Shown here in pieces: positions 53,953 to 63,665 of a stretch of 64,000 nucleotides of DNA. The position numbers were made by a program, and so were the translations under genes. The notes below the pieces were generated by a model. It was not told the DNA's origin. It saw nothing but the letters and a program-made list of their open reading frames with translations, and did not search any database. How positions within the stretch are numbered: the stretch's first letter is position 1; the number at the start of each line of letters is the position of its first letter. This DNA is from Lactobacillus sp. (GTDB lineage: Bacteria; Bacillota; Bacilli; Lactobacillales; Lactobacillaceae): the NCBI GenBank assembly GCA_030530865.1, contig JAUMUC010000003.1, positions 62,001 to 126,000 on the forward strand, read 5' to 3'.

Positions 53953-54000
53953 TAGAATTAACTTATTTTAACGATTGAAGTTTGATGCAAAGGTAAAAAT

Positions 54001-55095
54001 ATGAAAAGCAGACATGAATTAAAAGAAAGACGTGTAGACCTGCACCAAAAAGAATATCGCAAAAAGTCAAAAGGATTAAGATGGTTAATTGGAATCATCG
54101 TTACTGTACTATTGGGTGCACTTGTCTACGCAACATATCTATATTTTGAAGCTAAGTCATCATTTGATTCAGCATTTGACTCTAAAACATCAGTCAAGAT
54201 TAGTTCCGATGAATTTAATGGTAAAAAGCCATTTGCTGTTTTGTTAATGGGTACTGATACCGGAGCTTTGGACAGAACTGATAAGGTAGGAAATACTGAT
54301 ACAATCATCGTAGCGGTTGTAAACCCAAGTAAGAAAAGATATTCTTTAATTTCTATTCCAAGAGATACCATGGCCCAAATGATTGGTGCTGATAAATTTA
54401 CAGCAGAAAAAATCAATGCAGCTTATCCACTTGGTGGAGCGCGCATGTCGATTGATACTGTTTCAAAATTGCTTAATATTCCATTAAAGTACTATGTGTT
54501 AGTCAACATGGGCGGTATGATGAAGATGATTCGTTATGTTGGTGGTATTAATATTAAGCCAACTTTGAGTTTCGAATACGGCGGATACATCTTTAATAAA
54601 GGTAAGTTAACCCACATGGGTGGTGCTGGAGCATTAGCATATTCAAGAATGCGTCATGATGATCCATTAGGTGATTACGGACGTCAGATTCGTCAACGTC
54701 AAGTAATTAATGCCTTGATTAAGAAGATGTTTGGTATGAATGCAATTACCAACTCTGGCAAGATTTTGAAGTCAGTATCTAAGAACTTGAAGACAAACTT
54801 AACGTTTAATGCCCTTCAAGCCATTGCGGTTAATTACCGTAAGAGCACTAAGTCAGTGAAAAATGATTATCTTCACGGCTATAGTGCAACAATTGATGGA
54901 GGTAGTTACCAAATTCAATCAACCAAAGAGTTGCAAAGAGTTTCTAACTACATTCGTTCAGAATTAGGTTTGAGCAAGGAAACGATCAATAATAATGAGA
55001 CTTTCCAAAATGCAGAAAACATTGCTAACGGCTTCAGCTTTTCATCAGCTGAAACGCAAGAATATCACATCTATGATTACAGTGGAGGTGATTAG
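54001..55095 (+). CDS. LytR-CpsA-Psr (LCP) family wall polymer transferase (paralog)
   Basis: 364 residues. One TM helix (about 28-50), then the LCP domain with LMGTDTG, SIPRDT, INAAYPLGGARMS and RMRHDDPLGDYGRQIRQRQV. Paralog of 46406. It heads an operon with plsY and two LTA-synthase-like genes, so a role in attaching glycerol-phosphate or related polymers to the wall is inferred. A weak AAAGG site precedes ATG 54001. Confidence 0.93.
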   Translation: MKSRHELKERRVDLHQKEYRKKSKGLRWLIGIIVTVLLGALVYATYLYFEAKSSFDSAFDSKTSVKISSDEFNGKKPFAVLLMGTDTGALDRTDKVGNTDTIIVAVVNPSKKRYSLISIPRDTMAQMIGADKFTAEKINAAYPLGGARMSIDTVSKLLNIPLKYYVLVNMGGMMKMIRYVGGINIKPTLSFEYGGYIFNKGKLTHMGGAGALAYSRMRHDDPLGDYGRQIRQRQVINALIKKMFGMNAITNSGKILKSVSKNLKTNLTFNALQAIAVNYRKSTKSVKNDYLHGYSATIDGGSYQIQSTKELQRVSNYIRSELGLSKETINNNETFQNAENIANGFSFSSAETQEYHIYDYSGGD

Positions 55096-55098
55096 TTA

Positions 55099-55710
55099 AT
55101 GCGTGAAATACTGTCGATAGTTATTGGCTATCTGTTGGGAAGTGTCATGACAGCATACTTGATTGGCCTGTTGATTTTTAAAAAGAATCCAGCAGAATAT
55201 GGTTCAGGTAATCCTGGATCAGCTAATGTCGGTGCTGTATTTGGTAAAAAATTTGGAATTTTAACTTGTATAGGTGACTTTATAAAAACAGCCATTGCAC
55301 TACTTGTGACATGGCTATTTTTTAGGAACCATGTTCTTTTAGCCTATACAGGGTTTGGATTAGTGCTTGGTCACTGCTTTCCACTTTACTTTGGCTTCAA
55401 AGGAGGTAAGGGAGTAGCGACTTGCGGCTTGTTCTTATTGATATATGATTGGCAAGTGGCAGTTCCTGTTTTATTAGTTGCACTCGCTTTGATGTGTGTC
55501 TTACAGGATTTAACCATTCCACCAATTTTCTTCATGATCATTTTTACAGTGATCGAATATACGAAAAATCTAGAAGCAGGCTGCATGCTAGGTTTGATGA
55601 CTTTAATCATGATCTACAAATTTAGAAACGATATCCTTAATTGGATTATTGGTCAAAATAAACGAGTAGACGTATTGAAGACCATTAAAAGTAAACTAAT
55701 CAGAAAATAA
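55099..55710 (+). CDS. plsY: Glycerol-3-phosphate acyltransferase PlsY
   Basis: 203 residues with 5-6 TM helices. Signature motifs SGNPGSANVG and FKGGKGVAT are intact. Acylates glycerol-3-P from acyl-phosphate at the membrane, the first step of phospholipid synthesis. Here it sits between an LCP gene (3 bp) and LTA-synthase-like genes (21 bp), so polymer and lipid synthesis may be coexpressed. Confidence 0.95.
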   Translation: MREILSIVIGYLLGSVMTAYLIGLLIFKKNPAEYGSGNPGSANVGAVFGKKFGILTCIGDFIKTAIALLVTWLFFRNHVLLAYTGFGLVLGHCFPLYFGFKGGKGVATCGLFLLIYDWQVAVPVLLVALALMCVLQDLTIPPIFFMIIFTVIEYTKNLEAGCMLGLMTLIMIYKFRNDILNWIIGQNKRVDVLKTIKSKLIRK

Positions 55711-55731
55711 AAAGGGACGTTTTTTTACAAA

Positions 55732-58716
55732 ATGGAAAATAAGAAACAAAAATCCGTTAATATTATTCAGACAATCTGTATCACCATTGCAGGGATCTTC
55801 TTATTGATCCAAAGATGGGGATTCAACTCTAGTTTCTACAAGAGTTCACATACTTTCTTGAGATTTGCACCATCTATTGCTTTAAGTGCTACTTTAGTAC
55901 TTGTAATGTTGGTATTCGGTGCAGTTTATCGTGACAAGGTGATCTCCTTTAGAGAAGCTCTTAGATATTGGCTTTTATCAGAAGCTACACTGATTGTGTA
56001 TTATTTGATCTTGTTTATTAGACATCGTCGATACATTTTGATGTGGAGATTCTGGGGAATCTTTTTCCCAATCTTAACTGGTTCAGCCATTCTATTGACT
56101 GCAATTTTCTTCAGCATGTTCATGCAACCTGTTTTGAAGAAATTCTTGGCATCAGTTACGAATAAGCAAGCCTTTTTAACCTTGAGTGCAGCTAGTGTAT
56201 TAGGATTTATTACCTCAGCCGGTACTTTAAATGTCTACTACTCATTCTATGGTTTGTACTTAGTTCTCTTCTTTGCATGGGGAATGTTCTTAGGTAGATT
56301 AACTTTCTCAAAGAAAACTAAGATCTTCTCAGCAATTGGTGGATTAGTAACTTTAGGATTTTTGTCATACGGTGTACCAGCTATTAACGCTATTTACTGG
56401 ATGCAATTGTTATCTGGTAGATCAGGTGGTGAATGGAACCCTAAGTTTTTAGCTAACGTTAGTTCACCATTTATTTTGATCATCTCAGTGTCTGCTTTCA
56501 TCGTCTTTTATCAAGTGATTGATTCATTTGAAGTTAAGCATTTAGACTACTTCATGATGGCAATCATTATGATGCAAGCACCTATCTCTGGTAAGGCTTT
56601 GCCAATTCCTATGTTGACAAATTCTTCATTTACCAACAAATTTATTTCAAGCATTATCTTTGCAATTTTGCTATGGGTTCCTTGGTTCGTAGTTGAAAAA
56701 TACTTCTTCAAACTAAAATTTGTTAAAAATGCTTTAGATTACGTTGATCAATTCAATACTCTTCCAGCTTTAATTGAAGACTGCTGGAATAGAATTGTTG
56801 CCTTTACCATTAGACATCGTTTGGTCATCTTGACTTGGATTTGGTTCTACATCATCAGTTTTGCATCATTCTTGATTGTATCTGATAACATGAGAATTCA
56901 AGCAAGTACAGCTGCTAACATCAATGCTATTGTTTACTTATTGGGAACTCACTTCTTCTCAATGGTCTTAACCACCATTTTTGCTTATGCATTATTTGCG
57001 GTCTTTTACTTCATTACTACTCGTTACTGGACAAGCAACGTGTTAGTTTCAATTATTGTTATCGGTTGGGCTGTAGCCAACAAGATCAAGTTGACTTTAC
57101 GTGGTGAACCAATTTACCCAACTGAAATTAGTGAAGCAGCTAACTTTAAGACTTTAGCACCAATGGTTGGTGGTAAGACCTTAACAATTGTTGGTATTAG
57201 TTTATTAGTAGTTATCGCAATTTTGATCTTCCTTGAAATCAAGTTTAAAGTTAAGAAGACTGGAAATTGGAAGCGTCGTGGAATTTGGGCATTATTGAGT
57301 TTGCTTTTATTCATGACACCATTGAGATTCAACCACACTGGTACACTTATCTATCGTTTGAGTAAGGCCTTTGATAACCGTCAAAGTTTCAGAAACCCTG
57401 AACGTGATATTCAATTGAACGGTCCTTTATTGAACACACTTAACTATATTGACTTGAAGGTGATGAACCATCCAGACAACTATAGTGAAAGCTCAGTTAA
57501 GGAAGTAATTAATAAGTATCAAAAGGTTGCCGATGAAATTAACAAGCACAGAAAGTACAACATTGGCGATCAAACAATTGTCTTCAACTTAAGTGAAAGT
57601 TTCATCGATCCATACACAGTTCCAACTGTGAAGATTTCAGGAAAAGATGCTATTAAGTACATTCACTCATTGAAGAAAACCACTACTTACGGTTCAATGC
57701 TTTCTGCTGGTTATGGTGGTGGTACTGCTAACATGGAATGGGAAAGTTTGACTGGATTGAACATGGGACTATTTGCCTCATCTTCATTAACTCCATATGT
57801 TCAAATTGTTCCATCTCACAAGTTCTTCCCAACTATTGGTATGAACTTTACTTACAAGTCAGCAATCCACCCATTTATTGGTACTTATTACTCAAGAATC
57901 GAAAACTACAACAGATTTAAGTTCAACAAGTTTGAATACTTAGGTTCTAAGTACACAATTATCGATCAAAAGAAACTTGGTAAGTCATCATACAATTCTG
58001 ACTTCACCACTTATGCAAATGGTTTGAAACAAATTAATGCTCGTCAAGGCGGACAATTTATCAATTTAATTTCTATCCAAAACCATATGCCATTTAACAA
58101 CTGGTACCCTAACAACGAATACATGGGTAAGGTATCTGGTGAATTGTTGCAAACTTCAGCTGATAAGACACAATTCGCTACATACGTAAAGGGTACTAAG
58201 TATACTGATGAAGCGGTTAAAGGCTTTATTGAAAAGATTAATAAGATCAATAAGCCAATCACTGTAGTCTTCTATGGTGACCACTACCCATCAATCATCA
58301 ACCAAAGTCATACTGCACAATACCCAATTCAAATGCACTCTACTTTGTACTTCATATACTCAAACAAGTATGCACGTGAACATGGTGCAAAGGCTAAGCT
58401 ATCAGCTAAGTCTTCAAATTACGTAAACACTTCAGACTTCATTGCAATGTTGCTTGAACAAACAAATAGTAAAGTTACTCCATATGAAGCATTATTAACA
58501 GAAATTCATAAGGAACTTCCTGCTATTACTATTAACTATGAAGGCGATGATGGTTATGAATTAGTAAACCAAAAGACTGGTGAAAAGGTTGATCCTAAGA
58601 CTTTGACTAATTCACAACAAGCTTTATTGAAGGATTACGAAATGGTGCAATATGACATCACTGCTGGGGATGCGTATGTCTTGAAGACAAACCAATTCTA
58701 TGGAAAGAATGAATAA
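55732..58716 (+). CDS. Large LTA-synthase-like phosphoglycerol transferase (sulfatase fold)
   Basis: 994 residues, clearly longer than canonical LtaS (about 650). N-terminal part carries two sets of TM helices (about 13-330 and 370-540, ~12 segments). The extracellular catalytic domain starts near 600: NLSESFIDP (metal ligand Glu), GYGGGTANMEWESLTG with the Thr, VPSHKFFPT, and FYGDHYP late. LtaS-type enzymes use phosphatidylglycerol to add glycerol-phosphate units to polymers; the extended membrane domain resembles no standard LtaS, so the actual substrate may differ. RBS is weak (AAAGGGACG). Confidence 0.88.
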   Translation: MENKKQKSVNIIQTICITIAGIFLLIQRWGFNSSFYKSSHTFLRFAPSIALSATLVLVMLVFGAVYRDKVISFREALRYWLLSEATLIVYYLILFIRHRRYILMWRFWGIFFPILTGSAILLTAIFFSMFMQPVLKKFLASVTNKQAFLTLSAASVLGFITSAGTLNVYYSFYGLYLVLFFAWGMFLGRLTFSKKTKIFSAIGGLVTLGFLSYGVPAINAIYWMQLLSGRSGGEWNPKFLANVSSPFILIISVSAFIVFYQVIDSFEVKHLDYFMMAIIMMQAPISGKALPIPMLTNSSFTNKFISSIIFAILLWVPWFVVEKYFFKLKFVKNALDYVDQFNTLPALIEDCWNRIVAFTIRHRLVILTWIWFYIISFASFLIVSDNMRIQASTAANINAIVYLLGTHFFSMVLTTIFAYALFAVFYFITTRYWTSNVLVSIIVIGWAVANKIKLTLRGEPIYPTEISEAANFKTLAPMVGGKTLTIVGISLLVVIAILIFLEIKFKVKKTGNWKRRGIWALLSLLLFMTPLRFNHTGTLIYRLSKAFDNRQSFRNPERDIQLNGPLLNTLNYIDLKVMNHPDNYSESSVKEVINKYQKVADEINKHRKYNIGDQTIVFNLSESFIDPYTVPTVKISGKDAIKYIHSLKKTTTYGSMLSAGYGGGTANMEWESLTGLNMGLFASSSLTPYVQIVPSHKFFPTIGMNFTYKSAIHPFIGTYYSRIENYNRFKFNKFEYLGSKYTIIDQKKLGKSSYNSDFTTYANGLKQINARQGGQFINLISIQNHMPFNNWYPNNEYMGKVSGELLQTSADKTQFATYVKGTKYTDEAVKGFIEKINKINKPITVVFYGDHYPSIINQSHTAQYPIQMHSTLYFIYSNKYAREHGAKAKLSAKSSNYVNTSDFIAMLLEQTNSKVTPYEALLTEIHKELPAITINYEGDDGYELVNQKTGEKVDPKTLTNSQQALLKDYEMVQYDITAGDAYVLKTNQFYGKNE

Positions 58717-58726
58717 ATAAAGAAAT

Positions 58727-61693
58727 TTGGAAAACAAAAATAATAAATTCAATTTAATAAAACTACTTGGCCTGTCTTTGACAGGCTTTGTAGTTTTATT
58801 GCAAAGATTTGATTACGGACAATATGCAGGAGATAATTCTCCACTTCTTTTGAAATATGCTCCAAATATGATTAAAAGTATTTTAGTCATATTTATCATG
58901 CTGATTTTTGGAGCCGTTTATCGTAAATACGATAAAACTTTTGGAATTACCATTAGATACTGGCTTTTTACGATTGTGATTTTGTTTCTATATAACGTAC
59001 TTTATGTCTGCGAAGATGTTTCCAGATTAAATCTATGGAACATTTGGGGCATAGTTTTTCCCTTATTGTCAGGAAGCTCGGTGATTTTTTCTGCCATTTG
59101 TTTTAGTTTATTATTTAAGACAAATATACAGACTTTAATTGAACAATGGTCTCTTAAAAAGTCCTTTATCATCCTATTAACGTTGACGATAATTGCATTT
59201 ATCACTTCAACTGGAATTAACGAATTGACATATCCAATTGAAATTGTGATCTTGATTTTGTTCTTTGCATGGGGAATGTTTCTAGAAAAGATTGATTTCA
59301 ATAAAAAGCAGGTAATTATTGCAACCATTAGCTTAATTCTGCTTTACTTTATTGCAGTGTACGGACAAGATCTATTCATCAATATCAATAACGTTCAAGG
59401 CCAAACTGGTAATTGGAATGCTAACTTTTTAATTGGCATAACATCTCCAGTAACAATATTGATGTCAATTTGCTTATTTGTGATGGTTAATGGCTTTATC
59501 AAAACATTAGGTGATAAGCATTTAGAATTTATCATGATAGCAGCTATTTTAGCTCAAGCACCCAATTCTTCTGATGCGTTACCATCTTTTGGATTTACTA
59601 AAATCGAATTAATAAATCGCATTACTAGTTCAGCAATCTTTTTGATTGCGTTATGGTGCTTGTGGTTCCAAGTTGAATTGCGATTTGACAATTTGAAGTT
59701 TGTTAAAAGGGTAGTTAGCTTTTTTGACAGCTTTGATAAAGTTTCAGATTTAGTAGTTGCCCTTTGGAGGCAAACTCTTGGCTTTATTAAAAAGTATCGT
59801 TTTATTTTATTTAACTGGCTATGGTACTGGTTACTAGGCTTGATTAGTTTCTTCATTGTTTCAAATAACTTAAAAGTTCACTGGGGATTAGGCTCAGATT
59901 CTGATCTGTTGCCACAATTATTCGGTAGTAGATTTTTATTGCTAGTTTTAACCGCAATCTTCATTTATGCCTTTTTCGCAATTTGGTACTTCCTAACTAA
60001 TCGCTATTGGGTAAGTAATATTATTACTACTGCGGTAGTTATTTCCTGGGCAATAGCAAATAAGATTAAGCTGAACTTACGTAGTGAACCAATTTATCCA
60101 TCTGAACTTAGCAAAATTGTTAACATTAAATCATTAGCTTCAATGGTTGGCTTTGGTACAATCGCTTTAGTTCTGATTGCGATAATGGTGTTGATCATTC
60201 TTGCTATCTATTTAGAAAGAAAATATCCAATTAAAGGCCAAAGTGTTAGACACCGAAGCATTTGGGCACTACTAAGTGTTGCTTTATTCTTCACGCCTTT
60301 GCAATTCAATCATGAAGATTCGATTATTGGAAAGATTAATCGTGCCTTCAACAATTCTCGGCCGTCATTTTTAAATCCAGTAATGGATGTGCAATTATCT
60401 GGACCAATCATTAATACTTTGAATTATGTTGATATCAGTAAGGTTATGGCGACAGATAGCGACTATAGTAAGTCTGCTATCAAAGCAATTGAAAATAAAT
60501 ATACTGATGTTGCTAATGAAATTAATCAAGGCAGAAAGAATAATCTCAAAAATCAAACTATCATGTTTAATTTGAGTGAAAGCTTTATTGATCCTAGTTC
60601 AGTACCTGGAATTGATATTGAAGGTAATGATCCAATCAAATATATTCACTCATTAGCTGATAAAAACACGTATGGCACAATGCTTTCAGCTGGATATGGC
60701 GGTGGTACTGCTAACATGGAATGGGAAAGCTTGACTGGATTTAATATGGGATTCTTCAATTCTTCAGTGACACCTTATACTCAAATTGTGCCATCACATT
60801 CATTTTTCCCAACGATTGGGATGAGCTTTACTTATAAATCAGCTATTCATCCATACATTGGGACTTACTATTCAAGAGTGGAAGATTATCGCCGATTCAA
60901 GTTTAATAAATTTGTTTACCTAGGCTCTAAATACAAGATTATTGATCAAAGAAAGTTAGGTAATTCTAACTATAATTCTGACTTTACAGCCTATGCTAAT
61001 GGCTTGAAACAAATTAATGCTCGTCAGGGTGGACAGTTTATTAATTTAATTTCAATGCAAAATCACATGCCTTATAACGACTGGTATCCAAATAATGAAT
61101 ATATGGGACACGTATCAGGCGACTTATTAGAAACTGATGCTGAAAAGAGTCAGGTTGCAACATATGTCAAGGGTGTTCAGTACACTGATGAAGCTGTTAA
61201 AGGATTTATCAAAAAGATTGATAAGATTAAGAAGCCAATTACAGTTGTCTTTTATGGAGACCACTATCCAGGCATTATCAATCAACAACATATTTCAGAA
61301 TATCCAATTAAATTGCACTCAACGTTATATTTCATTTATTCTAATAAATATGCTCGTAAGCATGGTGCAGTGCAGAAATTGGATCACAATACCAATTTTG
61401 TGAATACTTCTGATTTCATTGCCATGATGTTAGAACAAACTAACAGCAAAGTTACGCCATACGAAGCACTTTTGACCAAAGTTCATAATGAATTGCCAGC
61501 AATTACGATTAATTATGATGGCAAGAATGGTTACGAACTAATTGATCAAAATACTGGCGAAAAAGTTGACCGAAGTTCTTTAAATGATGACCAAAAGGCA
61601 TTAATTAAAGACTATGAAATGGTACAATATGATATATCAGCCGGAAAAGCCTATAGTTTGAACAATAGTGCATTTTACGGAATTAAATTTTAG
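58727..61693 (+). CDS. Large LTA-synthase-like phosphoglycerol transferase, tandem paralog
   Basis: 988 residues from TTG 58727, only 10 bp after the previous stop; the first residues M-E-N-K match those of the preceding paralog, supporting the TTG. Same architecture; the catalytic domain is very similar (NLSESFIDP, GGGTANMEWESLTG, FYGDHYP), while the N-terminal membrane half is more diverged. The TTG and lack of a good RBS suggest translation coupled to the upstream gene at lower yield. Tandem duplication followed by divergence is inferred. Confidence 0.88.
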   Translation: MENKNNKFNLIKLLGLSLTGFVVLLQRFDYGQYAGDNSPLLLKYAPNMIKSILVIFIMLIFGAVYRKYDKTFGITIRYWLFTIVILFLYNVLYVCEDVSRLNLWNIWGIVFPLLSGSSVIFSAICFSLLFKTNIQTLIEQWSLKKSFIILLTLTIIAFITSTGINELTYPIEIVILILFFAWGMFLEKIDFNKKQVIIATISLILLYFIAVYGQDLFININNVQGQTGNWNANFLIGITSPVTILMSICLFVMVNGFIKTLGDKHLEFIMIAAILAQAPNSSDALPSFGFTKIELINRITSSAIFLIALWCLWFQVELRFDNLKFVKRVVSFFDSFDKVSDLVVALWRQTLGFIKKYRFILFNWLWYWLLGLISFFIVSNNLKVHWGLGSDSDLLPQLFGSRFLLLVLTAIFIYAFFAIWYFLTNRYWVSNIITTAVVISWAIANKIKLNLRSEPIYPSELSKIVNIKSLASMVGFGTIALVLIAIMVLIILAIYLERKYPIKGQSVRHRSIWALLSVALFFTPLQFNHEDSIIGKINRAFNNSRPSFLNPVMDVQLSGPIINTLNYVDISKVMATDSDYSKSAIKAIENKYTDVANEINQGRKNNLKNQTIMFNLSESFIDPSSVPGIDIEGNDPIKYIHSLADKNTYGTMLSAGYGGGTANMEWESLTGFNMGFFNSSVTPYTQIVPSHSFFPTIGMSFTYKSAIHPYIGTYYSRVEDYRRFKFNKFVYLGSKYKIIDQRKLGNSNYNSDFTAYANGLKQINARQGGQFINLISMQNHMPYNDWYPNNEYMGHVSGDLLETDAEKSQVATYVKGVQYTDEAVKGFIKKIDKIKKPITVVFYGDHYPGIINQQHISEYPIKLHSTLYFIYSNKYARKHGAVQKLDHNTNFVNTSDFIAMMLEQTNSKVTPYEALLTKVHNELPAITINYDGKNGYELIDQNTGEKVDRSSLNDDQKALIKDYEMVQYDISAGKAYSLNNSAFYGIKF

Positions 61694-61704
61694 GAGGAAA
61701 CATA

Positions 61705-62964
61705 ATGAAGTTCGATATCATCGAAGACTTAAAGTGGCGTGGAGCCATTAACCAACAAACCGACGAAGAAGGTTTAAAAAAATATTTGGAAGAGCACGAT
61801 GATTTAGCACTTTATTGTGGTACTGATCCAACAGGTGACTCATTACACATTGGTCACTTGATTCCATTTATGATTTTGAAGAGATTCCAATTAGCTGGAT
61901 ACAAGCCAGTTATCTTAATCGGTGGTGCTACTGGTGAAATTGGAGATCCATCAGGTAGAAAAACAGAAAGAACTTTACAAGGTAAAGATCAAATTGCTGA
62001 AAACGCCAAAAAGTTAACTGCACAAATGGTTCGCCTATTTGGAACTGAAAACTTTGAAATCGTGAATAACGTTGACTGGCTTGGTCAAATGAATTTACTT
62101 GATTTCTTGCGTGATTACGGTAAATTATTCCAAGTTAACAAGATGATTGCTAAAGATGTTGTGGCAAGTCGGTTAGAAAATGGTATTTCTTTCACTGAAT
62201 TTACCTACCAAATTATGCAATCTATCGATTTCTACATTTTAAATCGTGATCACGGTGTGCAATTGCAAATTGGTGGTAGTGACCAATGGGGTAATATTAC
62301 TGCGGGTACTGACTTGATTCACCGCTTGGAAGGAAATGATCGTCCAGCATACGGATTAACTATTCCTTTAATGCTAAAGAGCGATGGTACTAAGTTTGGT
62401 AAATCAGCTGGTGGTGCTGTCTGGCTTGATCCTGAAAAGACCAGTCCTTACGAATTCTATCAATTCTGGATTAACCAAGAAGACCGTGACGTAATCAAGT
62501 ACTTGAAGTACTTCACTTTCTTAAGTCATGAAGAAATTGATGAACTTGCTAAGAAAGTTGAAACTGAACCATTTAAGCGTGAAGCTCAAAAGCGTTTAGC
62601 TGAAGAAGTTACTAAGTTTGTTCACGGTCAAGCCGGCCTTGATGAAGCTAAAAAGGTCACTGAAGCACTCTTTAAGGGTAATGTTAAAGATTTGACTGTT
62701 AAGCAAATCGAAGAAGCTTTAAAGAAGGCTCCTCAAGCCGAAGCTTCAAGTGAAAAAACTAATTTAGTTGATTTCTTGATGGAAACTGGTATTGAAAAAT
62801 CTAAGCGTCAAGCTCGCGAAGATATTCAAAATGGTGCCATTTATGTAAATGGTGAACGTCAACAAGATCTTGAATTTGAAGTGGATCCAAGTGCCAACTT
62901 TGAAGGTAAATACGTAATTATCCGTAAGGGTAAAAAGAAGTACACTTTGGTTACAATTAAATAA
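61705..62964 (+). CDS. tyrS: Tyrosyl-tRNA synthetase
   Basis: 419 residues. DPTGDSLHIGHL (HIGH motif), GGATGEIGDPSGR, KFGKSAGG (KMSKS equivalent KFGKS) and a C-terminal S4 RNA-binding domain (~350-419). Charges tRNA-Tyr. It is 11 bp after the LTA-synthase-like gene, with AGGAGG, and has no T-box leader, so it is probably expressed by readthrough from the envelope operon or an internal promoter. A terminator follows. Confidence 0.97.
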   Translation: MKFDIIEDLKWRGAINQQTDEEGLKKYLEEHDDLALYCGTDPTGDSLHIGHLIPFMILKRFQLAGYKPVILIGGATGEIGDPSGRKTERTLQGKDQIAENAKKLTAQMVRLFGTENFEIVNNVDWLGQMNLLDFLRDYGKLFQVNKMIAKDVVASRLENGISFTEFTYQIMQSIDFYILNRDHGVQLQIGGSDQWGNITAGTDLIHRLEGNDRPAYGLTIPLMLKSDGTKFGKSAGGAVWLDPEKTSPYEFYQFWINQEDRDVIKYLKYFTFLSHEEIDELAKKVETEPFKREAQKRLAEEVTKFVHGQAGLDEAKKVTEALFKGNVKDLTVKQIEEALKKAPQAEASSEKTNLVDFLMETGIEKSKRQAREDIQNGAIYVNGERQQDLEFEVDPSANFEGKYVIIRKGKKKYTLVTIK

Positions 62965-62969
62965 AAGAA

Positions 62970-62997
62970 CAAGAGTACAGAAATGTGCTCTTTTTTG
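62970..62997 (+). terminator. Intrinsic terminator after tyrS
   Basis: AAGAGTAC / GTGCTCTT stem (one T-G wobble) with loop AGAAAT and T6. Confidence 0.82.
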
Positions 62998-63036
62998 TTT
63001 ATTTTTTAATTTTGTTAGTCATCAAGAAAAAAGTAT

Positions 63037-63067
63037 TATAATATTCTTCAAAGAATTTAATATTATA
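63037..63067. promoter_or_regulatory. Dyad TATAATATT / AATATTATA in front of small genes
   Basis: 9-bp inverted repeats (63037-63045 and 63059-63067) with an inner CTT/AAG match flank a 13-bp centre. A TATAAT within it may be the -10 box of the small-gene operon. Possible operator; low certainty. Confidence 0.4.
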
Positions 63068-63091
63068 CTAATTCAGTAAGGAGGAGTTATC

Positions 63092-63271
63092 ATGAAGTCT
63101 AAAAAATGGCTTAGTATCCTTTGGAAGATATTTATTTTATATTCTTGCTTGTATTTTATTGTTGAAGGAATAATGGAAATAGTTGGTCAACATTATATTC
63201 ATGGTATTTACAATCTTGTTATTGGTATAATCGGAGCCCTGTTTTTGGCTGCAGACTATATCAAAGATTAG
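63092..63271 (+). CDS. Small membrane protein, 59 aa
   Basis: ATG 63092 with a perfect AGGAGGAG 9 bases upstream. Two TM helices (about 8-28 and 37-55); N-terminal MKSKK is basic. It looks like the first gene of a two-gene unit with the 68-aa protein that follows. No known family or toxin motif is recognised. A small membrane protein pair of unknown role. Confidence 0.75.
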   Translation: MKSKKWLSILWKIFILYSCLYFIVEGIMEIVGQHYIHGIYNLVIGIIGALFLAADYIKD

Positions 63272-63303
63272 CAGTTCCTGTTTGATTGTGTGAGGTATAA
63301 ATT

Positions 63304-63510
63304 ATGTCAGAAGATAAACTCGTGAACGTATTTGGAAAATTTCTTACTATCGTTATTTATGTATTTCAAGCTGCATTTACAGTTGCTTGCATTGGCATGA
63401 TTTATTATGCTATTGCTGGTTATGAACATGACCTTGTAAAAAAAGTTGTTGAAATAGTATTTGGATTAGCTATTCTAATTTTTATGTATCACCCAAGTAA
63501 AAAATCATAG
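63304..63510 (+). CDS. Small membrane protein, 68 aa
   Basis: ATG 63304 preceded by GAGGT. Two TM segments (about 12-34 and 47-61), with acidic N-terminus MSEDKL and a C-terminal basic tail HPSKKS. Lies 32 bp after the 59-aa gene, sharing its likely promoter; a terminator follows. Function unknown. Confidence 0.75.
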   Translation: MSEDKLVNVFGKFLTIVIYVFQAAFTVACIGMIYYAIAGYEHDLVKKVVEIVFGLAILIFMYHPSKKS

Positions 63511-63543
63511 GTATGACAGTAAAGTTATAAATAGTGTAAAATA

Positions 63544-63566
63544 GAGTGCATTAAGCACTCTTTTTT
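63544..63566 (+). terminator. Intrinsic terminator before tRNA-Thr
   Basis: GAGTGC-ATTAA-GCACTC with T6. Confidence 0.88.
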
Positions 63567-63569
63567 GAT

Positions 63570-63642
63570 GCCGTTTTAGCTCAGAAGGTAGAGCACCGCC
63601 GTGGTAAGGAGGAGGTCCCCAGTTCAAATCTGGGAAACGGCT
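63570..63642 (+). tRNA. tRNA-Thr (anticodon GGT)
   Basis: 73-nt cloverleaf: acceptor GCCGTTT / AAACGGC, D stem GCTC/GAGC, T stem CCCAG/CTGGG with TTCAAAT loop. Anticodon arm CCGCC-GTGGTAA-GGAGG gives anticodon GGT; position 29-41 is a G-A mismatch and position 32 is G. CCA not encoded; discriminator T. Transcription after the terminator at 63544 probably comes from a separate promoter. Confidence 0.9.
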
Positions 63643-63665
63643 TTGTTTTGATTAAAGGAGTTAAT

